Source of the DNA: G713 sp034717835
GTDB taxonomy: Bacteria > Chloroflexota > Anaerolineae > B4-G1 > SLSP01
Reading direction: 5' to 3'
DNA length: 23,791 nt
Assembly: GCA_034717835.1 (NCBI GenBank)
Contig: JAYELZ010000040.1
Location: 1 to 23,791, forward strand
The translations under genes were made by a program, and so were the position numbers. Below, in pieces: positions 15,915 to 23,707 of the stretch (position 1 is its first letter; each line of letters starts with the position of its first letter). The notes under the pieces are model-generated. The model did not search any database and was not told the origin of the DNA. It saw only the letters and a list, made by a program, of their open reading frames with translations.

Positions 15915-16218
15915 ATTTCTCCTCCAAGATATTAGTTTGATATTTTAACTTACCAAATTGCCTATCCTAATTTGCTTTAGCCAATAGCCATCACCTCCTT
16001 TAGTTGTTACTGTAAAATGAATGTATGGTCCCCTTTGGGAAGAGATTATCCTCTCAAGAGAGAAACTGGGAAGGTAGTGAGGAACATTGCTGCTGAGTTG
16101 AAAATTTCTGTACTCGCGGGTTGAGTGCATGACGTAGTCGGGTTTCTCAGCCTAGTTCTGTAGATCCTTTGACTGCCCTCACTTCTATATCCCCGCCGCC
16201 AATAAAGTAACTAAACGA
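15915..16218 (-). promoter_or_regulatory. About 300-nt structured 5' leader of the importer operon
   Basis: Between the promoter at 16225-16253 and the lipoprotein start lies a long untranslated leader without a recognised gene. It contains a 6-bp helix GCTGAG (16151-16146) with CTCAGC (16097-16092) and two overlapping small hairpins near 16040-16065, where one GAGAG can pair with CTCTC before it or CTCTT after it. At 15990-16001 it has AAAGGAGGTGAT, a 12-base perfect match to the 16S anti-Shine-Dalgarno, about 75 nt before the real start, near possible 4-5 codon leader peptides (for example TTG at 15984 to TAG). A regulatory leader is inferred; I match it to no known riboswitch. Confidence 0.5.
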
Positions 16219-16224
16219 GAATCT

Positions 16225-16253
16225 ATTATACACACTTACTTATACCCTGACAA
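16225..16253 (-). promoter_or_regulatory. Near-consensus promoter of the importer operon
   Basis: The minus strand reads TTGTCA (16248-16253), a 17-bp spacer and a perfect TATAAT (16225-16230). It is the best sigma70-type match near the operon and implies a leader of about 304 nt. Confidence 0.8.
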
Positions 16254-16385
16254 GTATCATACGGTTCAAGTCTATTCGTAATGCTTTTCTTTGCAAATCG
16301 CGAAACTTATGGGTAGGAGGTAAGTGAACGGTTATCCCTGAAGCTCGCGCAAGATTCTTCGAGTTGTTATTTTTTAACATTGGAT

Positions 16386-16414
16386 TTCGCAATTTTCATA
16401 AAACCAAGTATACT
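16386..16414 (+). promoter_or_regulatory. Possible promoter of the kinase-regulator pair
   Basis: TTCGCA (16386-16391), a 17-bp spacer and TATACT (16409-16414) lie about 34 bp before the kinase ATG. The -35 half is weak. The divergent importer promoter is about 130 bp away. Confidence 0.4.
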
Positions 16415-16447
16415 TTGTTGGGTATAGTTTTAGCTAGCGTCCAAACT

Positions 16448-18079
16448 ATGGAAAAACCACAAATTCTAATTATTGATGATGACCCCATCATGTTGGAGAT
16501 GGTGCAGGAAATTCTGCAAACCTTCCCCTGTACTGTGCTAACTGCCCCAGATGGTGAGCATGGCTTAGCCCAACTTCGCCAAGCAACGACAGAGGCTCAA
16601 GCGGTGGATGTGGTCTTGCTAGATGTCAAACTACCACGCTTTGACGGTTTTCACATTCTGCAAGAGTTGAAGAGCGAACCGCTCTTAAAACAGATACCGG
16701 TTATTCTGGTTACTGGGGTCAATGCAGTGCAGGATAAAGCGCGGGGGTTACAGCTGGGCGCTGAGGATTACATCACCAAACCATTTGATCCGCAAGAGCT
16801 TTTGGCGCGGTTGAATGTAGTGCTGCGCATTCGACGCACAGAGAGGATGTTACGCCGGCGCAATCAGGAGATGGCCGCGCTCAACGAGATCAATCGCATG
16901 ATTTCTACTAGTTTAGAACTGGATGATGTGTTGATCTCCGCGTTAGAGGGGTTGGAACGCTTCATAGCTGCGGAAGCTTTCTTGATTGTGCTGGAAGATG
17001 AGGAATCCACTGATTGGATTATTCGTACCGCTAAAAATCCCGCCGGGACGTGGTTGGAGGGACGTGTGATCCCCCCAGCTAATGGGCGCGAAAGTCAATC
17101 TATAACAGAGAGACGGGCAATTCTTAGTTCCGCGGTTACCAATGACTTCTGGTTCTACCTGTTAGGTATTGGTCCTCTGGATCAACTTTACATCCCGCTC
17201 ACCGCCCATGATGCCCCGGTGGGGTTACTGATTGTGTTGGGGAAGGATCACACTTTAAGCCGCGATAATTTGCCGCTATTTGAGCGGATGGCCGCGACCG
17301 TCTCCATCGCGGTGGAAAATGCACAGCTCTATGGAGAACTGGCGGCCTTTACGGAAGCTTTGGAGCGCTCTCAAAGTCAGCTCTTGCAGGCGGAAAAGAT
17401 GGCCGCAGTAGGACGTTTGACAGCCTCCATCGCTCACGAGATCAATAATCCCTTGCAAGCTATTCAAAACAGCCTGCATTTGGCTGGTCATCCCCACATG
17501 GATGCTGCTGGACGGCAACGATATCTAGATATGGCGCAAGGGGAGGTTGAGCGGTTAGTTCACATTGTGCGCCGGATGTTGGATTTTTATCGACCGGCCT
17601 CCAGTACCCTTCAGGCGCTCTCTCCCAATGCCGCAGTAGAGGCCGCGCTAGCTATGACGAGCAAACGCTTGAAGCAGGCGCATATCGAGACGCTCACGCG
17701 GCTAGCTCCGGGGTTGCCCTCAATAGTGGGGTCTAACAATCAATTGACCCAAGTCTATCTCAACATCATCATCAACGCTGTTGAGGCTATGGGACAGGGT
17801 GGGGAGCTACGTATCGGGTCTGCTTATCATGAGGAACGCGGTCAGATTGTGATAGCTTTCCGCGATAATGGGTCAGGCATCGCCCCTGAAGTTCGTGAAC
17901 ATCTTTTTGAACCTTTTCACACTACTAAATCCACCGGGACCGGGCTAGGGTTAGCCATCAGCTACGGGATCATAGAGCGGCATGGTGGCGTAATCGAGGT
18001 GGAGAGTCCGGCTGAAGGAGGTGCCACTTTCATTGTGCGCTTGCCGCTTACCACACCGCAGAGGAGGTCAGATGCATAA
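16448..18079 (+). CDS. Cytoplasmic REC-GAF-histidine kinase
   Basis: A 543-aa hybrid kinase with no membrane helix. Residues 1-125 are a receiver domain (acidic D10-D12, phospho-acceptor D59 in LLDVKLP, K111 in TKPFD). Residues about 145-300 are a GAF sensor domain. A coil leads to HisKA with GRLTASIAHEINNPLQAI (322-339, phospho-His330) and a HATPase domain with the N box (N439, N443), DNGSGI (473-478) and STGTGLGLAISYG. It would take a signal in the cytoplasm and/or from another kinase through its receiver. The ATG at 16448 was chosen because the receiver domain starts there; no ribosome site is seen. It overlaps the next gene by 8 nt, so the two form a pair, divergent from the peptide importer. 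Confidence 0.92.
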   Translation: MEKPQILIIDDDPIMLEMVQEILQTFPCTVLTAPDGEHGLAQLRQATTEAQAVDVVLLDVKLPRFDGFHILQELKSEPLLKQIPVILVTGVNAVQDKARGLQLGAEDYITKPFDPQELLARLNVVLRIRRTERMLRRRNQEMAALNEINRMISTSLELDDVLISALEGLERFIAAEAFLIVLEDEESTDWIIRTAKNPAGTWLEGRVIPPANGRESQSITERRAILSSAVTNDFWFYLLGIGPLDQLYIPLTAHDAPVGLLIVLGKDHTLSRDNLPLFERMAATVSIAVENAQLYGELAAFTEALERSQSQLLQAEKMAAVGRLTASIAHEINNPLQAIQNSLHLAGHPHMDAAGRQRYLDMAQGEVERLVHIVRRMLDFYRPASSTLQALSPNAAVEAALAMTSKRLKQAHIETLTRLAPGLPSIVGSNNQLTQVYLNIIINAVEAMGQGGELRIGSAYHEERGQIVIAFRDNGSGIAPEVREHLFEPFHTTKSTGTGLGLAISYGIIERHGGVIEVESPAEGGATFIVRLPLTTPQRRSDA

Positions 18080-18878
18080 AGAGCATGTACTGGTGGTTGA
18101 TGATGAAGCCGCCGAGCGTATCACATTGGGAGAGACTCTTCGCTTGGAGGGGTATCAGGTCACGCTGGCGGCTTCCGGTGAGGAGACCTTGGCCTTGATT
18201 GCTGAGGGCGGCCCCTTCAACGCCGTTGTCTTGGATTTACAGCTGCCCGGCATAGATGGCTTGCAAGTGTTAAGCGCCATCCAGGAGACCGCGCCAGGGA
18301 TTTTGGTTATTTTGATCACCGGTTATGCAACCATAGAAACGACCATTCAAGCTCTGCGCCAGGGAGCTTATCATTATCTGCTCAAACCTGTGCCCCCGAA
18401 AGAAATTATCGCCACGTTGCGCGAGGGCTTGGAAGTGGTTGAGCGAGAGCAACATCAGCAGCTGTTGATAGCTCAATTGCAGGATACTATGCAAAAACTG
18501 GTCGCTACAGAAGAAAATCTCCCTGAGTTGCCGCCAGTTAGGACAGATGATACATTACAGGTGGATGATATCACTATTGATCGGGCAAAGCATCTGGTCA
18601 TCCGGGATGGAGAACGAGTTGATCTTACCCCGACGGAATTTCGACTGTTAGAATGTCTATTAGAAAAAGTAGATCAAGTACGCTCACCGCGAGAATTAAT
18701 CCGTTGTGCGCAGGGATATGAGGCTGAAGCTCAAGAAGCGCGCTCTATCATTAGAGTTCACATCCGGCGGTTGCGCAGCAAGATTGAACTGGAGCCTAGT
18801 CGTCCCCGTTACATTCAAAATGTACGTGGGGTAGGCTACATGTTCGTCTCGGAGGATGAGCGCTCAATGCAATCTTGA
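18072..18878 (+). CDS. Response regulator, REC plus OmpR-type winged helix
   Basis: A 268-aa DNA-binding regulator. The receiver domain (5-120) has D10-D11, phospho-acceptor D55 (VLDLQLPG), T83 in ITGYAT and K105; its sequence is closer in style to NtrC-type receivers. A helical, probably coiled-coil linker (121-148) leads to an OmpR/PhoB winged helix (about 164-260) with LTPTEFRLLECL (185-196), VHIRRLRSKIE and YIQNVRGVGYMF. The ATG at 18072 has GGAGG 5 nt upstream inside the kinase gene. It is the likely output partner of that kinase; its targets are unknown, with the divergent importer operon as the obvious candidate. Confidence 0.92.
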   Translation: MHKEHVLVVDDEAAERITLGETLRLEGYQVTLAASGEETLALIAEGGPFNAVVLDLQLPGIDGLQVLSAIQETAPGILVILITGYATIETTIQALRQGAYHYLLKPVPPKEIIATLREGLEVVEREQHQQLLIAQLQDTMQKLVATEENLPELPPVRTDDTLQVDDITIDRAKHLVIRDGERVDLTPTEFRLLECLLEKVDQVRSPRELIRCAQGYEAEAQEARSIIRVHIRRLRSKIELEPSRPRYIQNVRGVGYMFVSEDERSMQS

Positions 18879-18958
18879 CGCCTCTGAAAAACCCAGCTCT
18901 TCACGAGGACACAGGAAGAGAAATAAATTTACTGAAGATTAAATTTGAGATAATGGCA

Positions 18959-18972
18959 TTCTCTGCGCCTCT
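18959..18972 (+). repeat. Left copy of a 14-bp direct repeat
   Basis: TTCTCTGCGCCTCT, repeated exactly at 19240-19253; the pair brackets the small basic gene. Around it 18907-18990 holds phrases (ACGAGGACACAGGAAGAG, CTCTGCGCCTCTGCGGT) like a degenerate interspersed intergenic repeat. Confidence 0.6.
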
Positions 18973-19032
18973 GCGGTAAAATTCATTCTTTTTAGTAGAG
19001 CTAATTTTAGAATATCTCAAGGAGGATCATCC

Positions 19033-19215
19033 ATGGGAGAAAAAAAAGAACACCAAGAGCAACAAGTAGTAAAGATGCAGAAATTGCGCCGAGCAGTCAA
19101 GCGTATCCGACGGAAAAAAGGCGAGCAACTCTCCGGTTCTCAGCAATCTTGGTTCAAGCGTCTCGCGAGTCGGTTAGGGTTGAGCGTAGATACTGTGCCA
19201 GATGAGGAGAAATAG
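19033..19215 (+). CDS. Small, very basic protein of unknown function
   Basis: I do not recognise this 60-aa protein. The middle part, KLRRAVKRIRRKKGEQ (16-31), is strongly positive and probably helical; the C-terminal part (FKRLASRLGLSVDTVPDEEK) ends acidic. There is no signal peptide or membrane helix, so nucleic-acid binding is a reasonable guess. Its reality is supported by a strong AAGGAGG 7 nt before the ATG. It stands alone after the two-component pair and is flanked by 14-bp direct repeats. Confidence 0.7.
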   Translation: MGEKKEHQEQQVVKMQKLRRAVKRIRRKKGEQLSGSQQSWFKRLASRLGLSVDTVPDEEK

Positions 19216-19239
19216 TTTAGAATTTATGTAACGGCTTGG

Positions 19240-19253
19240 TTCTCTGCGCCTCT
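19240..19253 (+). repeat. Right copy of the 14-bp direct repeat
   Basis: Exact match to 18959-18972, 24 bp after the stop codon of the small basic gene. Confidence 0.6.
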
Positions 19254-19329
19254 CTAGGACGATGTTTTAGATCCTCACTAAAATAACCTGAGTAGATCAT
19301 CCCGGTAGCTAATTTTCCTAGTTTTGAGC

Positions 19330-20304
19330 TTACCAAACCAGGAAAACGTCGCTGCCGATTCCCTGTATTCCTCCGTAAGCGGCCAGCACTTCTACGGTTA
19401 CATTTTCGCCAGCGCTTACACCTTGCACTGGAATGGAGGATAACCGTAAAAACCCACGTTCGTCAGTGAATAAATTACCTAATTCAAAGAGGGTTTCTTT
19501 GGCTGTATTCCGTAATGTAAGCGTCACTTTTGCATTCGGAAATGGCTCTCCTTGTCCATCACGCACTAAAATTGATACTGTTTGAGTGTCCTCGCCTTTT
19601 TCCAAAACTGAATGGCGTATTGAAACCACCACTTCTAATTGTGATGCCTGTTCGCCATGCAAGAAGGAGTGTCCGTTGCAATTTGATTCTGGGGGAAAGT
19701 GATCTGTCCGTGTACGCAAATACAGTTCTCCCAAATCCTCAATATGTACCGGGCTTTTGCTATCAGTTGGATACCAGGCCAGTTTCATGCGTTGAAAATA
19801 CTGTACAATGCGGCCTTCTTCATAATACATCTCGGTGAGGGGATACCCAAATATATCTATCCCTCCGTGCTCTTTGAAAAAACGGAGAAAAGCTAGCGAA
19901 ACTGTATGTCCAGTTTCGGGGAAATAGTGGCGGGTTGACGAATCTGGTTGTTGTCGAGGTCGCGCCGGGTTACGGTAATTGAGCTCGTCTGCCAGTAATC
20001 CTAACTGCACTTGATAGAGCGGCGGGTGATCGGGATGAGATTCAAAGCGCGCCTTTTGAAAGTATTGTACCCGAATCCCTCCTTGCCAGAACGGTTCGGT
20101 GAGGGGATAGCCGAAGATTTCTAGTCCTCCCCTGGACTCAAAGAATTCCAGAAAACTCCCTTGCACGGCGCAGCCAGTTTCCTCGTAGCGTTTGAAGGGC
20201 TCTGTGCCTTCTTGAGCAACCAATTTATGAGGCGCAATCAGCAATATAACTAGCGCAGAGAGAGAAATTACGTTTATCCAAGGGCTTAATTTGCTTGTCC
20301 TCAT
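19330..20304 (-). CDS. Secreted protein with two FGYPLTE repeats and an Ig-like C-terminus
   Basis: A 324-aa exported protein. The signal peptide (1-30) probably ends at LVA-QE. Two repeats of about 60 residues follow: FLEFFESRGGLEIFGYPLTE...VQYFQKARFE (51-88) and FLRFFKEHGGIDIFGYPLTE...VQYFQRMKLA (139-176), each ending in a V-x-x-LGxLxxxL segment. The core resembles LGFP-type repeats of cell-wall proteins and is frequent in Chloroflexota exported proteins; its function is not established. Residues about 220-324 look like an Ig-/transthyretin-like beta sandwich (VRDGQGEPFPNAKVTLTLR, TDERGFLRLSSIP). A cell-surface role is inferred. The ATG at 20304 has AGGTGAT upstream. Confidence 0.75.
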   Translation of the reverse strand: MRTSKLSPWINVISLSALVILLIAPHKLVAQEGTEPFKRYEETGCAVQGSFLEFFESRGGLEIFGYPLTEPFWQGGIRVQYFQKARFESHPDHPPLYQVQLGLLADELNYRNPARPRQQPDSSTRHYFPETGHTVSLAFLRFFKEHGGIDIFGYPLTEMYYEEGRIVQYFQRMKLAWYPTDSKSPVHIEDLGELYLRTRTDHFPPESNCNGHSFLHGEQASQLEVVVSIRHSVLEKGEDTQTVSILVRDGQGEPFPNAKVTLTLRNTAKETLFELGNLFTDERGFLRLSSIPVQGVSAGENVTVEVLAAYGGIQGIGSDVFLVW

Positions 20305-20606
20305 TTTTGCATCACCTAGTAGTTCTTGAGCCGCCTTCGATAAAACCTAAAGTTGCCTTATGGCGGTGATTGTTTTTTTCGACTTATCTAGCCATTACTT
20401 GGATCTTTTTGAGGTAAAATAAATGCTGTTGCTACACTCGCTCCCCATTCCTCATGGTCATTATATACTAGTATCAGAAACGACGCAAGAGTTCTTATAG
20501 ATTGGAATTTAGTTGGAAGATTGTAACTGAAGCAAAATCGGGTTGACAAGAGGTTAGCGAACTTTATAGTGATGCTAGATCAATTTAATGAGGAGGCGCT
20601 AAAAGG
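20305..20606. other. 302-bp divergent intergenic region
   Basis: It separates the secreted repeat protein (minus) from the GAF gene (plus). I see no gene in it. The plus-strand promoter at 20543-20570 is clear; I found no convincing minus-strand promoter. An AT-rich TATATACTAGTAT palindrome-like stretch lies at about 20463-20475. Confidence 0.5.
20543..20570 (+). promoter_or_regulatory. Promoter of the GAF protein gene
   Basis: Consensus TTGACA (20543-20548), a 16-bp spacer and TATAGT (20565-20570). Initiation near 20577 gives a leader of about 30 nt with GAGGAGG 10 nt before the ATG. Confidence 0.75.
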
Positions 20607-21062
20607 ATGCTTAAAAATGCCGCTAGTTTGCTAAATGAGATTCGGAGTATTGTTTCTACAGACCAATCTCGAGATTATCGGTTGACCGCGATTTGTCAAC
20701 TATTAGTTTCTAAGGTTGAACATTATGATTGGGTGGGTTTCTATTTGGTGGTTGAGGAGGCGCTCGTTCTGGGGCCTTTTGTCGGGGCACCCACTGAGCA
20801 CACCCACATTAATTTTGGAGAAGGGGTTTGTGGGCAAGTCGCAGAGAGCGAGGCGGTTTTTATAGTACAGGATGTCACTCAGACTGCTAACTATTTATCT
20901 TGTAGCCCCCGAGTTAAATCAGAGATTGTTATTCCTTTGCATGACCGGAATCAAGTTTTGGTGGGGGAGTTAGATATTGATTCATACCAGCTAGCTCCAT
21001 TTACAAAATGCGATCAGGGATTTTTAGAGGAAGTGTGCCAGAACGTGGCTGCGTTATTCTAA
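20607..21062 (+). CDS. GAF-domain protein, free Met-(R)-sulfoxide reductase-like
   Basis: A single GAF domain of 151 aa. The pattern WVGFYLV...LVLGPFVG...FGEGVCGQVAE...VQDV...SEIVIPL...GELDIDS is that of fRMsr enzymes, which reduce free methionine-R-sulfoxide. Of the three enzyme cysteines, the one in GVCG and the one in the YLSCSP segment are present, but the position normally in PACVRI is THINF with a His. The resolving cysteine is therefore missing, and the protein may be a ligand-binding GAF relative or use another reductant. It has its own promoter and ends 8 bp from the convergent gene. Confidence 0.82.
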   Translation: MLKNAASLLNEIRSIVSTDQSRDYRLTAICQLLVSKVEHYDWVGFYLVVEEALVLGPFVGAPTEHTHINFGEGVCGQVAESEAVFIVQDVTQTANYLSCSPRVKSEIVIPLHDRNQVLVGELDIDSYQLAPFTKCDQGFLEEVCQNVAALF

Positions 21063-21070
21063 TGAAGTGA

Positions 21071-21865
21071 TTATTGGTGTTGTAAAACCCGTGATAAAAA
21101 GACCAAACTCTTCTCTGCCGCTTGTAGATCGTCCATTTCTATCACAATATCAGGATTAAGCGGGAGGGCTGCCAATTGAGGTAACAAATGGGCATAATTG
21201 ATTATCCCCCCGGGGGCGTTTAGGAGAAGATGCTCATCGATCACGCCTAGCGTGTTGTTTACATGTACGTGGTGAATGCATGGACTCAATACTTCCAACC
21301 ATTGAGTTATCCCATGTAATTGTTGTCCGTATAGGTACGCATGGCTAACGTCTAAACAGCAGGCCACGTTGGTCATATTAACTATATTCAGCAGGTCGCG
21401 TAGAAGAAAAGGGTCTGGATCCCACATATTTTCTAGGCAGAGCGTAATGCCTTTTTCCGTTGCTTGCCATCCTAGCTCTTGCCAGAATTCGCTCTGGCCG
21501 GTAAGCCATGCCCGTCGGTAAGCTTCTGTCCTAATCATAGGAAGGAAATTTGTATGGAATACCAGACGGGTGGCCCCTAACTGTTCGGCGATATTTAAGT
21601 TGAGTAGATACCGTTCTTTGGTCAGGGCGACTATTCGTGCATCCATACTCGCGCTCATCATGTCAAAAAATGCGCCATGACAGGCCAACGAACCAGCGAA
21701 TGAACTCAGCTCTGTTTGGTATTCATGCACCAGACCTTGCCAATCGCCATCTAGAATATCTGTATTGGAGAAAGTTTGAATTTCTAGGCCGCACTTGTAT
21801 CTTTGAGCCAACTCTAGGGGAGCGCGAATATCAGTCAGCTTAGTAGTAATGGCTATTTCAGTCAT
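21071..21865 (-). CDS. Sugar phosphate isomerase/epimerase-like TIM-barrel protein
   Basis: A 264-aa protein of the xylose isomerase-like (AP endonuclease 2) superfamily. Metal-site candidates spaced along the barrel are VFHTNF (His), LENMWDPDP (Glu), CLDVSHAYLYG (Asp and His), HHVHVNN (His) and VIEMDD (Glu), at the usual strand ends. The substrate cannot be told from the sequence; an isomerase, epimerase or endonuclease role is possible, with sugar metabolism most common for the family. No ribosome site precedes the ATG, and a promoter -10 box ends 6 nt before it, so the mRNA is probably leaderless. It converges on the GAF gene with an 8-bp gap and no terminator. Confidence 0.82.
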   Translation of the reverse strand: MTEIAITTKLTDIRAPLELAQRYKCGLEIQTFSNTDILDGDWQGLVHEYQTELSSFAGSLACHGAFFDMMSASMDARIVALTKERYLLNLNIAEQLGATRLVFHTNFLPMIRTEAYRRAWLTGQSEFWQELGWQATEKGITLCLENMWDPDPFLLRDLLNIVNMTNVACCLDVSHAYLYGQQLHGITQWLEVLSPCIHHVHVNNTLGVIDEHLLLNAPGGIINYAHLLPQLAALPLNPDIVIEMDDLQAAEKSLVFLSRVLQHQ

Positions 21866-21871
21866 ATCTAT

Positions 21872-21899
21872 ATTCTATAGTTGTAGCCTGGAAAGGCAA
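21872..21899 (-). promoter_or_regulatory. Promoter giving a leaderless transcript
   Basis: The minus strand reads TTGCCT (21894-21899), a 16-bp spacer and TAGAAT (21872-21877). The predicted start point is the A of the ATG at 21865. The remaining gap up to 22088 shows no gene or clear terminator. Confidence 0.55.
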
Positions 21900-22088
21900 A
21901 TATATTTTTATGTTTGGGTATGTTTCATTGTGTTCAAGTTCCCGGTAGCGGGTTGCGTATTCTTTTGCGAGGAAATCTCCGTAATATGCAGCCCCACATA
22001 GCCCTCAATGCACTTGAAACACATCTTTGACATTTTTCATTAGATTTAGCTAGCCCGCCTACTTGTGCTATAGATTCTAATTTTGATT

Positions 22089-23513
22089 TTATGCGGCTAC
22101 TTCTTCGCCGTAGGCTAATAACTCCGCCACCTCTTCTTCCGAAGGCGCTTCGGCGTAAACCCGTAGCACTGGTTCGGTGCCGGAAGGGCGGATCAGCAAC
22201 CAGGCATCATCGGCCAGGATGTACTTGACGCCATCCACGGTGCTCACTTCAACCACCGTCTGACCTGCCAGGCGCGCCGGCACATCACCGGAGAGCCGAG
22301 CTACCATCGCGGCTTTGGGAACGGGATGTTTGAGGGGGATATCGGTGCGGGCATATTTAGCCGGACCCACTTCCTGTTGGATATCTGCCACCAGCTCATG
22401 TAAGGGCTTTTTCGCCGTCGCCATAATCTCCAGCAACAACATCCCCATCAGGATGCCATCTCCTTCTGGGATGTGACCCTTGACGGAAAGCCCGCCGGAT
22501 TCTTCGCCGCCCATGAGCACATCGTCAGTCAGCATATAGTTGGCGATATGATTGAACCCTACCGGCGTTTCGTATAAGGGTAAGTTGTAGCGTTGGGCCA
22601 AGCGGTTGATCATCCTGGAGGTGGAGACCGTTTTGACGACGGCGCCGGTCCAGCCTCGTTTCTCCACCAGATGGCGCAACGTCAAGGCGAAGATGTGGTG
22701 CGGGTCCACAAAATTGCCCCGTGCATCCATCGCGCCAATGCGATCCCCGTCCCCGTCGGTGGCCAGACCCACGTCAGCATGGCGTGTCTGGATCGCCGCG
22801 CTCAGAGCTTGGAGGTAATGGCCCATCGGTTCCGGGTGAATGCCCCCGAAACCGGGATTCATCTCCCCTCTGATTTCGTAGAGGGTGCAGCGTGAGCGGC
22901 TGAGCAGATCGCGGAACGCGCCCCGTCCGGAACCATACATAGCATCTGCGACCACCCGTAGTTCGGCGCCTGAGATCGCATCTAAGTCCAAGAGCTCCGA
23001 AATATGCTGATAGTAGGCCCAGGCGGGGTCAAAAGGACGAATTAAATCAAGTTGCAAGGCTTTTTCATAATCCATCAAGTTAGGGCCGCGCGCTTGAAGT
23101 TGGTTGCGCTCTAATTGGGCTTCCACCTGCCGCGCCTGCTCCGGCAATGCGGAACCGCCAAAAGCTGCCTTGAGTTTAAGTCCATTGTAACGTGGCGGGT
23201 TATGACTGGCGGTAATCATCACGCCGGCTTCAGTCTGCTTGTCCACAATCGCGTAAGAGACCGCCGGAGTGGGGGTATCTGCGCGGGTTAGATGGGCGAG
23301 GATGCCATTGCCGGCCATCACCCGAGCCACCTCCCGCGCGTAGCGGTCGGAGAGGAAGCGGGTATCAAAACCCACCACCACTTCAGGGTTTTCACGCGCA
23401 CTGATCTCCCAGACGTAATCGGCGATGGCTTGGGAGACCAACCGTAGGTTCTCAAAAGTAAAGGTGTCGCTGATCACGGCGCGCCAGCCGTCGGTACCAA
23501 ATCGAATAGTCAT
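22089..23513 (-). CDS. Phosphoglucomutase/phosphomannomutase
   Basis: A 474-aa alpha-D-phosphohexomutase, interconverting the 1- and 6-phosphates of glucose and/or mannose for glycogen and surface-sugar synthesis. All four active-site loops are intact: FGTDGWRA (5-12), TASHNPPRYNGLK with phospho-Ser103 (101-113), metal loop DGDGDR (253-258), sugar loop GGEESGG (335-341) and phosphate loop RPSGTEP (442-448). Glucose versus mannose specificity cannot be fixed by eye, though GEESGG is common in both. The ATG at 23513 has GAGGAGG 5 nt upstream; the open frame continues 56 codons into repeat-rich DNA unlike the family. Confidence 0.94.
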   Translation of the reverse strand: MTIRFGTDGWRAVISDTFTFENLRLVSQAIADYVWEISARENPEVVVGFDTRFLSDRYAREVARVMAGNGILAHLTRADTPTPAVSYAIVDKQTEAGVMITASHNPPRYNGLKLKAAFGGSALPEQARQVEAQLERNQLQARGPNLMDYEKALQLDLIRPFDPAWAYYQHISELLDLDAISGAELRVVADAMYGSGRGAFRDLLSRSRCTLYEIRGEMNPGFGGIHPEPMGHYLQALSAAIQTRHADVGLATDGDGDRIGAMDARGNFVDPHHIFALTLRHLVEKRGWTGAVVKTVSTSRMINRLAQRYNLPLYETPVGFNHIANYMLTDDVLMGGEESGGLSVKGHIPEGDGILMGMLLLEIMATAKKPLHELVADIQQEVGPAKYARTDIPLKHPVPKAAMVARLSGDVPARLAGQTVVEVSTVDGVKYILADDAWLLIRPSGTEPVLRVYAEAPSEEEVAELLAYGEEVAA

Positions 23514-23532
23514 AATTCCTCCTCTTGAAAAT

Positions 23533-23572
23533 AAGTCTGAAGTCGAAAGTCGAAAGTCGAAGGTTGAAGGTG
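23533..23572 (+). repeat. 7-bp tandem repeat (AAGTCGA)
   Basis: About five and a half units with period 7: AAGTCTG, three exact AAGTCGA, AGGTTGA, AGGTG. It lies just upstream of the phosphohexomutase ribosome site. Confidence 0.85.
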
Positions 23573-23638
23573 TTGGCGTGAGGGCCGCATTTTCATTATT
23601 GTGGGTGTGGTATCCCCCATGGGATTCCTCTGGAAATA

Positions 23639-23674
23639 GCAAATGGCAAATGTGCGCATGGCAAATGTGCAAAT
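23639..23674 (+). repeat. Direct repeats built on GCAAATG
   Basis: TGGCAAATGTGC occurs at 23644-23655 and again at 23659-23670 (15-nt period), preceded by a further GCAAATG and followed by GCAAAT. Confidence 0.8.
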
Positions 23675-23707
23675 CGGCCAATCAGCAGAGTTGGTTTCTC
23701 TGTTCGT

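Noticed and set aside
15945..16130. A 61-codon open frame in the importer leader
   Set aside because: No ribosome site or family features; it runs through the Shine-Dalgarno-like site in a different frame and probably opens by chance.
16060..16200. TPP-riboswitch-like phrase GGCTGAGAAACCCG with an upstream CGGGG in the importer leader
   Set aside because: The second half of the TPP aptamer (the CCTGAT...GATAAT...GCGTAGGG block) does not follow at the right distance; a GGATAATCTCTTCCC stretch about 100 nt later does not fit the helices.
23514..23681. 56-codon N-terminal extension of the phosphohexomutase
   Set aside because: It translates repeat-rich DNA, has no family similarity, and the ATG at 23513 has a strong ribosome site and the conserved family start.
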